DNA of 64,000 nt. Source: Bosea sp. (in: a-proteobacteria) (lineage in GTDB: Bacteria > Pseudomonadota > Alphaproteobacteria > Rhizobiales > Beijerinckiaceae). Positions 8,601 through 17,967 of this stretch are shown piece after piece. The position numbers and the translations under genes are program-made. The stretch lies in assembly GCA_023910605.1 (NCBI GenBank), contig JAAVVV010000001.1, positions 2,470,698-2,534,697 on the forward strand. Reading direction: 5' to 3'. The number at the start of each line of letters is the position of its first letter. The first letter of the stretch is position 1. Below the pieces are notes generated by a model. It was not told the DNA's origin and ran no database searches. It saw only the letters and a list, made by a program, of their open reading frames with translations.

Positions 8601-11309
8601 TCAGCCCAGCCGGGCCTGCGCCTCGCGGATCTTGGCCTGCCGCGCGCGGGCGTCGGCAATCCGCTCGCGGTTCTCCTCGATCACCTCTTCAGGCGCCTTG
8701 GCGATAAAGTCCGCGTTCGAGAGCTTGCGCTCGACGCCGGCAATCTCGCCATCGAGCTTCGCCAGTTCCTTCGTCAGCCGCGCGGTTTCGGCGCCAAGGT
8801 CGATCACGCCCGCAAGCGGCATGGCCACGGTCTCGCCGCGGACCACGATCTGGGCGGAATGGGCCGGCGCAGCATCGGCGAAGCGGATCGCCGACGCCCT
8901 CGCCTGCCGGGCGATCATGGCCTCCCAGCGGCCCATGATGGCGCGCGTCGCCTCGCTGACGCCCACCAGCACGAGTTCGACCTGCGCGCCGCCAGGCACG
9001 TTGATCTCGGTGCGGACAGAACGGATCTCGGAAATCAGATCGACCACGAAGCCGATCTCGGCTTCCGCCTCCCCGTTCTCGAGCCCGTCCAGAGCCGGCC
9101 AGGGCGCATGGCAGAGCAAGCTCTCGCGGGCAGGCCCCTGCTCGCCCTTCACGGCCCAGAGTTCCTCGGTCATGAACGGCATGAACGGATGCAGCAGGGT
9201 CGCGATCAGATCGATGACATGGGCCACGGTGGCGCGTGTCTCATCCTTGGCCGCGCTTTCGCCCTCGGCCTGAAGCACGGGCTTGGAGAGTTCCACATAC
9301 CAGTCGCAGAAGGTGCCCCAGACAAAGCGGTAAGCCGCGTCGGCGGCATCATTGAAGCGGAAGGCCTCTATGGCCTGGCCGACGTCGCGCGCCGCCTTCG
9401 CCGCCTCGCCCAGAACCCAGCGGTTCAGGGTTTCGCGCACCGCAGCAGGATCGAAGCCAGCCACGCGGGCGCAGCCGTTCATCTCCGCGAAGCGCGCCGC
9501 GTTCCAGATCTTGGTCGCGAAGTTGCGGTAGCCCTCGACGCGCGCCATCGAGAGCTTGATGTCGCGCCCGGAGCTGGCCATAGCCGCCAGCGTGAAGCGC
9601 ATCGCATCGGCTCCATACTGGTCGATGACCGTAAGCGGGTCGATGACGTTGCCGGTCGTCTTCGACATCTTCTTGCCCTTCTCGTCGCGGACGATCCCGT
9701 GCAGGATCACATCCGCGAAAGGGGCTCCGCCCATGAAGGCCTCGCCCATCATCATCATGCGCGCCACCCAGAAGAACAGGATGTCGGCAGCGGTGACGAG
9801 CGTATTGGTCGGGTAGAACTTGGCGAGTTCGGGCGTGTTCTGCGGCCAGCCAAGCGTGGAGAACGGCCAGAGCGCCGACGAGAACCAGGTGTCCAGAACG
9901 TCAGGATCGCGCGTCAGCGTGACCTTGGCGCCGTAATGCGCCTCGGCTGCGTCCGCCGCGGACTGTTCATCCAGCGCGACGAATGGCGCGCCGTCAGGCC
10001 CATACCACGCAGGGATCTGATGGCCCCACCAGAGCTGGCGCGAGACGCACCACGGCTCGATGTTGTCCATCCACTGGAAGAAGATCTTCTCGCGCTCGGG
10101 CGGGTGCAGCCGTGTGCGGCGTTCCCGGACGGCGGCCATCGCCTTTTCGGCCAGGGGCTTCACATCCACATACCACTGCTCGGTCAGCCATGGCTCGATC
10201 GGCACGCCGGACCGGTCGCCATGCGGCACGGCATGGGCGTTCGGCTCGACCTTCCGGAGCAGCCCATTCTCCTCGAACCACGCCACCACCCGCTTGCGCG
10301 CCTCGAAGCGGTCGAGCCCGTCAAGATGGCGCAGGTCGTCGGCGAGCACGCCGCCCGGAATGCCGGTGACGAACTCGGGATTGTCGAGGATCGTGACCTT
10401 CGCATCGGCGGTGAGAATGTTCACCAGCGGCAGATCGTGGCGTTTACCGACCTCGAAGTCGTTGAAGTCGTGCGCCGGCGTGATCTTGACCGCGCCCGAC
10501 CCCTTTTCCGGGTCGGAATAGGCGTCGGCCACGATCGGGATCAGGCGTCCCACCAGCGGCAGGCGCACCATCTTGCCGATCAGAGGCTTCCAGCGATCGT
10601 CCTCGGGATGCACCGCTATGGCCGTGTCGCCCAGCATCGTCTCGGGCCGCGTCGTGCCGACGGTGATCGTCACGGACGGATCATCGGCAAGTGGATAGTC
10701 GAAATACCACATCTGCCCCTTGATCTCGCGCGGCTCAACCTCGAGATCGGAAATGGCCGTGAGCAGCCTGGGGTCCCAGTTCACCAGCCGCCTCGCCTTG
10801 TAGATAAGCCCCCTGGAGTGCAGGTCCACGAACACCTTGAGCACGGCCTCGCTCAGGCCCGGGTCCATCGTGAAGCGCTCGCGACCCCAGTCACAGGATG
10901 CGCCAAGGCGCTTGAGCTGCTTCACGATCGTGCCGCCGCTCTCCTCCTTCCACTTCCACACCTCGCCAAGGAAGGCCTCGCGGCCCATGGAGCGACGATC
11001 GGCACGGTTCTCGGACGCCAGCTTGCGCTCCACCATCATTTGCGTGGCGATGCCGGCATGGTCGGTGCCTGGCTGCCAGAGCACATCCTTGCCCTTCATG
11101 CGCCAGTATCGGCAGAGCACATCCTGCAGCGTGTTGTTGAGCGCGTGCCCGATATGCAGCGAGCCGGTGACGTTCGGCGGCGGAATCACGATGCAATAGG
11201 GTTCGGCCTGCTCCCGGCCGGGCCGCATGGCGGCGAAGGCGTTGGCCTCGGCCCAGCGCTGTGCAATGCGCGCCTCGACCGCAGCCGGCTCGAAACGGTT
11301 ATCCATCAT
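8601..11309 (-). CDS. valS: Valyl-tRNA synthetase
   Basis: A class I aminoacyl-tRNA synthetase of about 902 residues. The HIGH motif (NVTGSLHIGHAL), the GTDHAGIATQ block, the KMSKS-type loop (KKMSKTTGNVIDP) and the tail coiled coil (GVIDLGAETARLTKELAKLDGEI) appear in the right order. The frame extends upstream to 11411, but that part overlaps the popZ terminator; the tandem ATG at 11309/11306 gives the usual MMDNRFEPAAVE start. The gene forms its own transcription unit downstream of that terminator. Confidence 0.95.
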   Translation of the reverse strand: MMDNRFEPAAVEARIAQRWAEANAFAAMRPGREQAEPYCIVIPPPNVTGSLHIGHALNNTLQDVLCRYWRMKGKDVLWQPGTDHAGIATQMMVERKLASENRADRRSMGREAFLGEVWKWKEESGGTIVKQLKRLGASCDWGRERFTMDPGLSEAVLKVFVDLHSRGLIYKARRLVNWDPRLLTAISDLEVEPREIKGQMWYFDYPLADDPSVTITVGTTRPETMLGDTAIAVHPEDDRWKPLIGKMVRLPLVGRLIPIVADAYSDPEKGSGAVKITPAHDFNDFEVGKRHDLPLVNILTADAKVTILDNPEFVTGIPGGVLADDLRHLDGLDRFEARKRVVAWFEENGLLRKVEPNAHAVPHGDRSGVPIEPWLTEQWYVDVKPLAEKAMAAVRERRTRLHPPEREKIFFQWMDNIEPWCVSRQLWWGHQIPAWYGPDGAPFVALDEQSAADAAEAHYGAKVTLTRDPDVLDTWFSSALWPFSTLGWPQNTPELAKFYPTNTLVTAADILFFWVARMMMMGEAFMGGAPFADVILHGIVRDEKGKKMSKTTGNVIDPLTVIDQYGADAMRFTLAAMASSGRDIKLSMARVEGYRNFATKIWNAARFAEMNGCARVAGFDPAAVRETLNRWVLGEAAKAARDVGQAIEAFRFNDAADAAYRFVWGTFCDWYVELSKPVLQAEGESAAKDETRATVAHVIDLIATLLHPFMPFMTEELWAVKGEQGPARESLLCHAPWPALDGLENGEAEAEIGFVVDLISEIRSVRTEINVPGGAQVELVLVGVSEATRAIMGRWEAMIARQARASAIRFADAAPAHSAQIVVRGETVAMPLAGVIDLGAETARLTKELAKLDGEIAGVERKLSNADFIAKAPEEVIEENRERIADARARQAKIREAQARLG

Positions 11310-11328
11310 GGGGGCAGACCTCGAAACG

Positions 11329-11355
11329 GAAAAGCCGGGCTGGTTCAGCCCGGCT
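11329..11355 (-). terminator. Intrinsic terminator between popZ and valS
   Basis: Perfect 10-base arms (AGCCGGGCTG / CAGCCCGGCT) with a GTT loop. On the minus strand the stem is followed by a short T run. It lies about 85 bases after the popZ stop and directly before valS. Confidence 0.8.
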
Positions 11356-11438
11356 GGAAATCGTCTTTGCCGATGCCCGTTCCTAAAAGCCGAGGTCGCG
11401 GCGTTCGTCAATGAGCATTGTCAGGACGCCGCCCGGGC

Positions 11439-12032
11439 TCAGCGCCCGCCGCGCGCCACGCGCTCGATCTCGGCCTTGACCAGCCGTTCCACGATCATCG
11501 GGAGGTTGTCGTCGAGCCAGGCCTTGAGCATGGGCTTCATCATGTCCTTGACGAGGTCCTCGAGCGTCCGTGCATTGCCCGTCAGCAGCGTGTTCGACAG
11601 CGACGAGAAGGCGCCGGCGATGGAGGCGCTGGCAGCCGCCGAAAGAAGCTCGCCAGCCGGTTCGGGCACCGCATAGGCTGCGGGCGCAACAGGAGCCACC
11701 GGTTGGGGGGGCGGCGCAGGCGGCGGCGGCGGCGGAATGTCGGCCATGACCGGAGGTGGCGGGGGCGGAACCGGCTCAGGCTCAGGCTCAGGCTCAGCAT
11801 CGGAGAACATCAGATCGATGTCGTCCTGCCCCTGACTTTCCTCGGCGAGCGCCAACGGCTTCGCCTCCACGGCAAGGTCAAGAACGTCGGGGGCAGCCGG
11901 GACCGAGGCCGGCAAAGCCGCAGGCTCCTCCTTGTCGGCAGCCGCAACCTGCTCATCATCGGAGATGATGCGCCGGATCGAGGCGAGGATCTCCTCCATG
12001 GAGGGTTCGTTGCCTTTTGCGAGAGCCGTCAT
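11439..12032 (-). CDS. popZ: PopZ-like polar organizing protein (DUF2497)
   Basis: A 197-residue acidic protein with the three-part PopZ design: an N-terminal short helix (EPSMEEILASIRRIISDD, residues about 9-26), a disordered middle rich in Pro and Glu (about 45-120, including an EP repeat encoded by four GGCTCA hexamers), and a C-terminal helical oligomerisation domain (RTLEDLVKDMMKPMLKAWLD to the end). In alphaproteobacteria PopZ forms a scaffold at the cell pole that holds ParB and cell-cycle regulators. The ATG at 12032 is preferred to a TTG two codons upstream. Confidence 0.85.
   Translation of the reverse strand: MTALAKGNEPSMEEILASIRRIISDDEQVAAADKEEPAALPASVPAAPDVLDLAVEAKPLALAEESQGQDDIDLMFSDAEPEPEPEPVPPPPPPVMADIPPPPPPAPPPQPVAPVAPAAYAVPEPAGELLSAAASASIAGAFSSLSNTLLTGNARTLEDLVKDMMKPMLKAWLDDNLPMIVERLVKAEIERVARGGR
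11773..11796 (-). repeat. GGCTCA hexamer repeat inside popZ
   Basis: Four perfect tandem GGCTCA units encoding an alternating Glu-Pro stretch in the disordered linker of PopZ. Such hexamers can change copy number by slippage without breaking the frame. Confidence 0.8.
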
Positions 12033-12185
12033 AATCAACCCGGTGTGCCACGCGCCAAAACGCGGGAAGAATCAATTCCTGCGCCACTTGATTAGAGCAC
12101 GTCCCGGCGGTTTCACAACCTGGGGTCCAACGGCGCCCACAGGAAAATGCCGTCGGTCACGGGTGCTGCCTGCACTGTCGCCACG

Positions 12186-12209
12186 AAAAAGCCGGGCCTG
12201 AGCCCGGCT
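12186..12209 (-). terminator. Intrinsic terminator downstream of tolC
   Basis: AGCCGGGC / GCCCGGCT arms with a CTGA loop, followed on the minus strand by five T. It begins 23 bases after the tolC stop. Confidence 0.85.
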
Positions 12210-12231
12210 GACCCGATTCTGAAGCGTCGTC

Positions 12232-13629
12232 TCAGCGCCCGTCAGGCGTCTGCGTCCCGAGCCATTTGTCGCGAACCTGCTGATAATGCAGGCTCGGATC
12301 ATAGGTCGCCACCTTCAGCCCCAGCGTTCTGGCATTGAGCCGGCCGACGCTCGAGAGCACGTTGTACGAGGCCACCACCCGGTCGCGCTGCGCGCTGACC
12401 AGAGACGAGCGCGCCGCCAGCAACTCCTGCTGGGCGTTGAGTACGTCGAGCGTGGTCCGCTGACCGACTTTCGCCTCTTCGCGCACGCCATTGAGAGCCG
12501 TCGTGGCCGCAGCGACCTGCGCCTGCGCGGCCACGGTCTGCGCCCGCGAGGCTTCGAGCGCGCCCCAGGCCACCACCACCTGAGCGCGGACCTGCTCACG
12601 GGTGATGTCGGCCTCAAGCCGGCGCTGGCCAGCAAGTTCCTTGGCCTGCCGGGTGCGCGAATAGACCTGACCACCCTCGTAGATGGGAACGGTGAGGCGA
12701 GCGACAGCCGAGGCCGAGAATCGCTGGTCGTTGATGCTCTGGGTGTCGATCCGCTGGCTCACAGTGCCGCTCAGGCCAATGGTGGGATAGAGTTCGGCTT
12801 CGATCAGCTTCACGCCAATATCCGCAGCGTCGACATTGTGCAGCGAGGCGACGACGGCCGGATGGATGGTCTGGGAATAGCGCAGGCCTTCCTCCAGTGA
12901 GCGCGGCAGATTGCGTTCGATCGGCCGGGCAGGCGCAAGGCGGCGCGGGCTCACCCCGACGATCTGCCGGTAGCGCCCGAGGCTCGCCTTGAGGTTCGAC
13001 AGGGACAGCGCGGCCTGCGAACGGGATGCGGCCAGCCGCGCTTCTGACTGCGCCACGTCCGTGCGGGTGACCTCGCCGACATTGAACCGGTCACGCGTCT
13101 GGCGCAGTTGCTCTTCCAGAACCTCGACGTTGTTGGTGTTGAGGTTGAGGATCGCGGCGTCGCGCAGAACGTTCATGTAGGAGGTCGCGGCGTCCAGCAG
13201 CACGTTCTGTTCGGCGACGCGCAGATTCTCCCGACTGGCCAGCACCAGCGACTCGGCCTGGCTTACGGCGTTGCCGGTGCGGCCCGCATTCCACAGCGTC
13301 TGGTCGACCTGAAGGGCCACACCGCGCGGCAGCTGCCGCTGGTTTACCGAGTTCGCGCCCGGTCTATCGACCTGAAGGATCGAGCCGCCGATATCGGCGC
13401 TGCCGGTGATGCGCGGCCGATAGCCGGACAGAGCCTGAGGAACGTTTTCGTTGGACACGCGAAGGGAGGCGCGCTGCGCGTTCAGCGTCGGATTCGAGCC
13501 GTAAGCCTTGGCCAGCGCGCTTTCGAGCGTCTCTGCCGCATGGGCGGACCCCGCGGCAAGGCAGCCGGCGACCAGCAATGCGCAGGCGGCAGAACTCAAC
13601 ATCGTCAACCGATGGGAACTCGCAAGCAT
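12232..13629 (-). CDS. tolC: TolC-family outer membrane efflux protein
   Basis: A 465-residue exported protein with a signal peptide of about 31 residues (cleavage after AHA), followed by the two repeated outer-membrane-factor halves with their long helical segments (for example LRVAEQNVLLDAATSYMNVLRDAAILNLN and VGQRTTLDVLNAQQELLAARSSLV). It should trimerise as the outer-membrane duct for type I secretion and RND efflux pumps. No inner-membrane partner lies nearby, as is common for a shared TolC. Upstream are two identical 11-base sites 33 bases apart (13714 and 13747), a possible operator. Confidence 0.9.
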   Translation of the reverse strand: MLASSHRLTMLSSAACALLVAGCLAAGSAHAAETLESALAKAYGSNPTLNAQRASLRVSNENVPQALSGYRPRITGSADIGGSILQVDRPGANSVNQRQLPRGVALQVDQTLWNAGRTGNAVSQAESLVLASRENLRVAEQNVLLDAATSYMNVLRDAAILNLNTNNVEVLEEQLRQTRDRFNVGEVTRTDVAQSEARLAASRSQAALSLSNLKASLGRYRQIVGVSPRRLAPARPIERNLPRSLEEGLRYSQTIHPAVVASLHNVDAADIGVKLIEAELYPTIGLSGTVSQRIDTQSINDQRFSASAVARLTVPIYEGGQVYSRTRQAKELAGQRRLEADITREQVRAQVVVAWGALEASRAQTVAAQAQVAAATTALNGVREEAKVGQRTTLDVLNAQQELLAARSSLVSAQRDRVVASYNVLSSVGRLNARTLGLKVATYDPSLHYQQVRDKWLGTQTPDGR

Positions 13630-13713
13630 GACAGGTGCCTCGTTCTTGTGGCTTTACCTTGAGGCAAAGCGCCACGCAATCGGATTTGATCGAATGAATT
13701 GCCAGCCTGACGG

Positions 13714-13757
13714 CTGAATCAGTCCAATATCGCCTTCGCACTGACACTGAATCAGTC
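13714..13757. promoter_or_regulatory. Pair of CTGAATCAGTC sites upstream of tolC
   Basis: The 11-mer CTGAATCAGTC occurs at 13714-13724 and again at 13747-13757, exactly 33 bases apart (about three helical turns). Its core CTGAATCAG is a palindrome around one base, and each copy is preceded by CTGAC. The pair lies 85-130 bases before the tolC start in an AT-richer region. This looks like a paired binding site for a dimeric regulator; the regulator is unknown. Confidence 0.5.
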
Positions 13758-13810
13758 AGCCGATGCGGTAAAAAATAATACCTTATTAATTAACGAAATC
13801 TCACCAAGTC

Positions 13811-14461
13811 TCACAGCACGAAGGATGGCGGCTTGCGAAACTCGATCAGAACCGGCGCCGCGGCGTCAAAAATCGCCCTGGCTCCAACGACATCGCCGGA
13901 CCTTTGGTAAAGCATGACCCGCCCCGAGCGCCCCAGTCCCTCGACCGCGACCATCCGGCCGCCATCTGCGAGAAGGCCAGCGAGCGCATCGGGCCGCACC
14001 TCGCAGGCGCCATTGACGAAAATGTGGTCAAAAGGCCCCTGCCCTGCCGCGTCGACGATGCTGACATCGGCGAAGCCCGACTGGTCAAGCGCCGGACGCG
14101 CCGCAGCCCGCAGCGCAGCCGATGCTTCGCAGGCCGTTGCGCGGGCGCCCATCGCGGCGGCGAGCGCAGCCGTGTATCCGGTGCCGCTGGCGTAATCGAG
14201 AAAACTCTCGCCAGGCTGAACATCCAGCGTCTGCAGCATGCGCCCCGAGGTCATCGGCGCCAGCAGGGCCCTGCCGGGCGCGCCAAGCTCATCCAGCGCC
14301 ACCGGCTGGTCGAGATAGGCCATCGGGCGGCGCCCCTCGGGCACGAACAGCTCGCGCGCGACACTGTCCATGGCAGCCAGGACAGCGCGGTCCGTCACGT
14401 CGTAGGTACGGAGCTGGCAGTCCACCATGTTGCGGCGAAGTGCGAGGAAATCAGGTGTCAT
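13811..14461 (-). CDS. Protein-L-isoaspartate O-methyltransferase homologue
   Basis: A 216-residue SAM-dependent methyltransferase of the PCMT family, which repairs isomerised aspartyl residues in proteins. NMVDCQLRTYDVTD at the N-terminus and FLDYASGTGYTAALAA (SAM motif I) near residue 100 are visible. In alphaproteobacteria this shorter form is commonly found next to tolC, as here. The frame runs on to 14692 but those residues are the translation of the tRNA-Cys gene, so the ATG at 14461, preceded by GAGGGG, is the start. Motif I has YASGTGY instead of the common VGTGSGY, so activity on isoaspartate should be tested. Confidence 0.8.
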   Translation of the reverse strand: MTPDFLALRRNMVDCQLRTYDVTDRAVLAAMDSVARELFVPEGRRPMAYLDQPVALDELGAPGRALLAPMTSGRMLQTLDVQPGESFLDYASGTGYTAALAAAMGARATACEASAALRAAARPALDQSGFADVSIVDAAGQGPFDHIFVNGACEVRPDALAGLLADGGRMVAVEGLGRSGRVMLYQRSGDVVGARAIFDAAAPVLIEFRKPPSFVL

Positions 14462-14624
14462 CAAGCCCCTCATGCCGATCGGGTGCAGCGCTGGCGCAGC
14501 GGTGAGGTTTTGTGCGACGCAACGGTAAAACGCAAGCCCGGTTTGAGCACTCAGCCGGCCTGGCCCATCGCGGCGCAGGCCTGGCACGCCTCCGGCGCGA
14601 ATGCCGAAGGCTGCCTGATCGGCC

Positions 14625-14698
14625 TGGAGGCCTCGGAGGGAATCGAACCCCCGTACAAGGATTTGCAGTCCTCTGCGTAACCACTCCGCCACGAGGCC
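14625..14698 (-). tRNA. tRNA-Cys (GCA)
   Basis: A 74-base cloverleaf with encoded CCA. The acceptor stem pairs GGCCTCG with CGAGGCC, the T loop is GGTTCGATTCC, and the anticodon GCA follows GGACT. Confidence 0.95.
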
Positions 14699-14908
14699 GT
14701 CTGGGCGAGCCGCGCCGAAGCGCGAGCCGGCTTTAGCAGCACTCGCGCAAGGACCGCAAGGGATGATCGGCTAAATCGCGCGGCGTGTGTGCGGGCGCCC
14801 GAGTGATGGGTTGAGCGCAGGTGAACGGGATGGCCCACCGAATTCAGCCTTTGTCTGCAACAGGGCTTGCAAGCACCGCATCGGCTCTGTATGCACCCAT
14901 TCCGTTGA

Positions 14909-14983
14909 TCCCGGATAGCTCAGCGGTAGAGCAACCGGCTGTTAACCGGTTGGTCGCAGGTTCGAATCCTGCTCCGGGAGCCA
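14909..14983 (+). tRNA. tRNA-Asn (GTT)
   Basis: A 75-base cloverleaf with encoded CCA. The acceptor stem pairs TCCCGGA with TCCGGGA, the discriminator is G, and the anticodon loop is CTGTTAA. It is followed by a strong terminator at 14993-15020. Confidence 0.95.
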
Positions 14984-14992
14984 GTTTCGAGA

Positions 14993-15020
14993 GCCGGGCG
15001 TCGCAAGACGTCCGGCTTTT
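14993..15020 (+). terminator. Intrinsic terminator after tRNA-Asn
   Basis: GCCGGGCGTC / GACGTCCGGC arms (one G-T wobble) with a GCAA tetraloop, followed by TTTT. Confidence 0.85.
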
Positions 15021-15125
15021 CGTATCTGGAGCCTGTCCGCAGCAATCTTGTGGGCAGCCCGGCGGGTCTCATGCGGCGAAGCTGCGCACTGGTCTTTTGC
15101 CAGACAGGATTCTAGGTCTGGAGGC

Positions 15126-16607
15126 ATGTCCAGTTCACCACCCATCATCGTCTGGTTCCGCAACGATCTGCGCACGGCCGACAATCCGGCGCTGAGCGAG
15201 GCGGCCGCGAACGGCGCGCCTGTGCTTTGCATCTATATAGATCCGATCGGGCAAGATGGCTTGCGCCCCCTTGGCGCTGCGTCGCGATGGTGGCTGGCCG
15301 GCTCGCTCAGTGCGCTGGCTGTATCCCTGCGAGCGCTTGGCGGCAGCCTGACCGTGCTGCGCGGCGATCCGGCCAGAATCATTCCGCGCCTGGTGGAGGC
15401 GACCGGAGCGCGGGCGGTGTTCTGGAACCGCCGCTATGTCAGGGCCGAGACCGAGATCGATGCCGGCATCAAGGCCGCGCTGCTGCAGCGCGGCGTCGCG
15501 GCACGCAGCTTCAACGCCCATCTTCTGCACGAGCCCTGGACCATCGCCAGCAAGGCCGGCGGCCCGATGAAGGTGTTCACGCCATTCTGGCGCGCCGCGC
15601 TGGCAAGCGGGCCGCCGGACGCACCCTTGCCCGCGCCGTCAAGGCTGGCGGCCGCCTCGCTGCCGACCGGAGCGGGCATGGAACCCCTTGCGGTGGAGCA
15701 GCTCGGATTCGAGCCGACATCACCGGACTGGGCCGGCGGAATGCGGGCGGAATGGACCCGCGGCGAGTTGGGCGCGCGCGCCAGGCTCGACGCATTTCTC
15801 GATGCCGGGCTTGCTGGCTATGCCGAGGCGCGCAATCGCCCCGACCAGCCCGCCACCTCGATGTTGTCTCCGCACCTGCGCTTCGGCGAAATCAGCGTGC
15901 GGCAATGCTGGCACGCCGCCATTCAGGCTCAGGCCAGCCTCGGCGCCGCCAGTCAAGGCGACCTTGAGACCTTCCTCAAGGAACTGGGATGGCGCGAGTT
16001 CTCCTATCACCTGCTCCATCACAATCCGGGTCTGGCCGGCACGAACTACGCGCCGCGCTTCAATGCCTTTCCCTGGCGCGACGATGGCCGCAACCTTGCA
16101 GCGTGGCAGCGCGGGCTGACCGGCTACCCGATCGTGGATGCCGGGATGCGGCAGCTTTGGACCACGGGCTGGATGCACAACCGCGTGCGCATGATCGTGG
16201 GCTCCTTCCTGGTGAAGCATCTGCTCATCGACTGGCGGCGCGGCGAGGAATGGTTCTGGGATACGTTGGTCGACGCCGACCCCGCCAGCAATGCCGCCAG
16301 CTGGCAGTGGGTGGCCGGAACCGGCGCCGATGCCGCGCCCTATTTCCGCATCTTCAACCCGATCCTCCAGGGCGAGAAATTCGATCCCGACGGCGCCTAC
16401 GTGAAGCATTGGCTGCCTCGCCTGTCGCGCCTGCCGGCCAGCCTCGTGCACAAGCCCTGGACGGCGCCGCCCGCCATCCTCGCCGCGGCTGGCCTTCGCC
16501 TCGGTGAAACCTATCCCCAACCCATGGTGCAGCACGAATTCGCCCGGGCGCGCGCGCTGGAAGCCTTCCGCCAGATGGGCGGCGAAAATGCGTTGAATGA
16601 AGCTTAA
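15126..16607 (+). CDS. phr: Deoxyribodipyrimidine photolyase (class I)
   Basis: A 493-residue flavoprotein that repairs UV-induced pyrimidine dimers using light. It has the N-terminal alpha/beta antenna domain (IIVWFRNDLRTADNPAL at the start) and the C-terminal FAD-binding helical domain with ELGWREFSYHLLHH, WTTGWMHNRVRMIVGSFL and DADPASNAASWQWVAGTG. The frame is open to 15048, but the family starts at the ATG at 15126, directly after a GGAGG box. It heads the photo-oxidative stress block with the four downstream plus-strand genes. Confidence 0.92.
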   Translation: MSSSPPIIVWFRNDLRTADNPALSEAAANGAPVLCIYIDPIGQDGLRPLGAASRWWLAGSLSALAVSLRALGGSLTVLRGDPARIIPRLVEATGARAVFWNRRYVRAETEIDAGIKAALLQRGVAARSFNAHLLHEPWTIASKAGGPMKVFTPFWRAALASGPPDAPLPAPSRLAAASLPTGAGMEPLAVEQLGFEPTSPDWAGGMRAEWTRGELGARARLDAFLDAGLAGYAEARNRPDQPATSMLSPHLRFGEISVRQCWHAAIQAQASLGAASQGDLETFLKELGWREFSYHLLHHNPGLAGTNYAPRFNAFPWRDDGRNLAAWQRGLTGYPIVDAGMRQLWTTGWMHNRVRMIVGSFLVKHLLIDWRRGEEWFWDTLVDADPASNAASWQWVAGTGADAAPYFRIFNPILQGEKFDPDGAYVKHWLPRLSRLPASLVHKPWTAPPAILAAAGLRLGETYPQPMVQHEFARARALEAFRQMGGENALNEA

Positions 16608-16668
16608 ACCAAAGCGCAAGATGGCGCGTATCCCGTTCAGTTTCTGTCTTCAAAAGGACCACCACTGA

Positions 16669-17967
16669 ATGCGCATCGCGGTCATCGGCTCCGGCATTGC
16701 CGGAAATGCGGCAGCTTGGGCCCTTGTCAACGGTTCATCCCATCAGGTTACGGTGTATGAGAAGGACAGCCGCATCGGCGGCCACTCGGCCACGGTCGAC
16801 ATCGATTATGATGGCGCCAGATTATCGGTCGACACCGGCTTCATCGTCTACAATGAGCTGAATTACCCCAATCTGACCCAGCTTTTCGCCCATCTCGGCG
16901 TCGAGACGGAAGCCTCCGACATGGGCTTCTCGGTCTCGTCGAATGGCGGCGCGCTGGAGTGGGCCGGCCGGGCCACCGGGATACTGGACGGGTTGTTCGC
17001 GCGCCGGCGCAACCTTGTTTCCTGGTCTCACCTCAACATGATCCGGGAGATGTTCCGCTTCAACAGGACGGCGCTGGAAGATCGCGCGGCAGGGCGGCTG
17101 ACCGCCGAGAGCATCGGCGCCTATCTTGACCGCGGCAACTACTCGCGGCGCTTCCGCGAGGAATATCTGATCCCCATGGGCGCGGCCATCTGGTCGATGC
17201 CGCCGGCCTCGCTGATCGATTTTCCGGCTGACAGCTTCATCAGCTTCTTCGACAATCATCGGCTGCTGCACTGGAATCGGCCTGTCTGGCGCACCGTCAC
17301 CGGCGGCTCACGGCGCTATGTCGAGAAGCTGACCGGGAGCTTCGCCGACCGGATCCGCCTCGGCGCGGGCGTCAGCCGCGTGCAGCGGCACGATCTCGGC
17401 GTGACGATCACCGACACAGCCGGACTGAGCGAACGCTACGATCAGGTGGTGATCGCGGCGCATTCCGATCAGGCGCTGGCCATGCTGGCGGACCCCAGCG
17501 ACGAGGAACGCGCCGTGCTCGGCGCAATCGGCTACCGCGACAATGATGTCTGGCTGCATCGCGACCCTGCGCTGATGCCCAGGCGCAAGGCGGCATGGGC
17601 TGCCTGGAACGTGCTGCAATCGGGGGATGGCTCGGAACTCACCCTCACCTACTGGATGAACGCCCTGCAGAACATCGATCGCACCAAGCCGCTTTTCGTC
17701 ACGCTCAACCCGCCAAAGCGGCCGCGCGCCGACCTCACCTTCGGACGGTTCTCCTACGCTCATCCGCAATACAGGACGGGAGCGTCGGAAGGGCAGCGCG
17801 CCCTGCCGGCGCTCCAGGGGCAGAACCACACCTGGTATTGCGGCGCCTGGACCGGGTATGGCTTCCACGAGGACGGCCTGAGGTCGGGCCTTGATGTCGC
17901 CGAGACGCTTGGCGCAGTGATTCCCTGGCGCGTCAGCAGGCGTCAGCTTGCCGCGGCTGCCGAATGA
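16669..17967 (+). CDS. FAD-dependent amine-oxidase-like protein (COG2907 type)
   Basis: A 432-residue protein with an N-terminal Rossmann FAD motif (VIGSGIAGNAAAWAL, residues 4-18) and the COG2907 pattern GGHSATVDIDYDG, DTGFIVYNELNYPNLTQLF and WCGAWTGYGFHEDGL-like terminal block (here YCGAWTGYGFHEDG). Homologues travel with DUF1365 and a CFA-synthase-like protein and belong to the singlet-oxygen regulon in Rhodobacter, where flavoproteins and methylases of such clusters take part in unusual fatty-acid formation. The reaction here is not known. The stop overlaps the next start (ATGA). Confidence 0.8.
   Translation: MRIAVIGSGIAGNAAAWALVNGSSHQVTVYEKDSRIGGHSATVDIDYDGARLSVDTGFIVYNELNYPNLTQLFAHLGVETEASDMGFSVSSNGGALEWAGRATGILDGLFARRRNLVSWSHLNMIREMFRFNRTALEDRAAGRLTAESIGAYLDRGNYSRRFREEYLIPMGAAIWSMPPASLIDFPADSFISFFDNHRLLHWNRPVWRTVTGGSRRYVEKLTGSFADRIRLGAGVSRVQRHDLGVTITDTAGLSERYDQVVIAAHSDQALAMLADPSDEERAVLGAIGYRDNDVWLHRDPALMPRRKAAWAAWNVLQSGDGSELTLTYWMNALQNIDRTKPLFVTLNPPKRPRADLTFGRFSYAHPQYRTGASEGQRALPALQGQNHTWYCGAWTGYGFHEDGLRSGLDVAETLGAVIPWRVSRRQLAAAAE

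Noticed and set aside
8517-11414. Long plus-strand frame of 965 codons opposite valS
   Set aside because: Antisense to a clear valyl-tRNA synthetase; its translation is rich in His, Arg and Gly with no family features, as expected for a shadow in GC-rich DNA.
14462-14692. N-terminal extension of the isoaspartyl-methyltransferase frame beginning MAEWLRRGLQ
   Set aside because: These residues are the translation of the tRNA-Cys gene and the spacer; the true start is the ATG at 14461 with a ribosome site.
14907-14912. TGATCC as a possible RpoE-type -35 box before phr
   Set aside because: It overlaps the first bases of tRNA-Asn and has no TA-rich -10 box 18-19 bases later; TGATCC at the methylase stop near 20133 fails in the same way.
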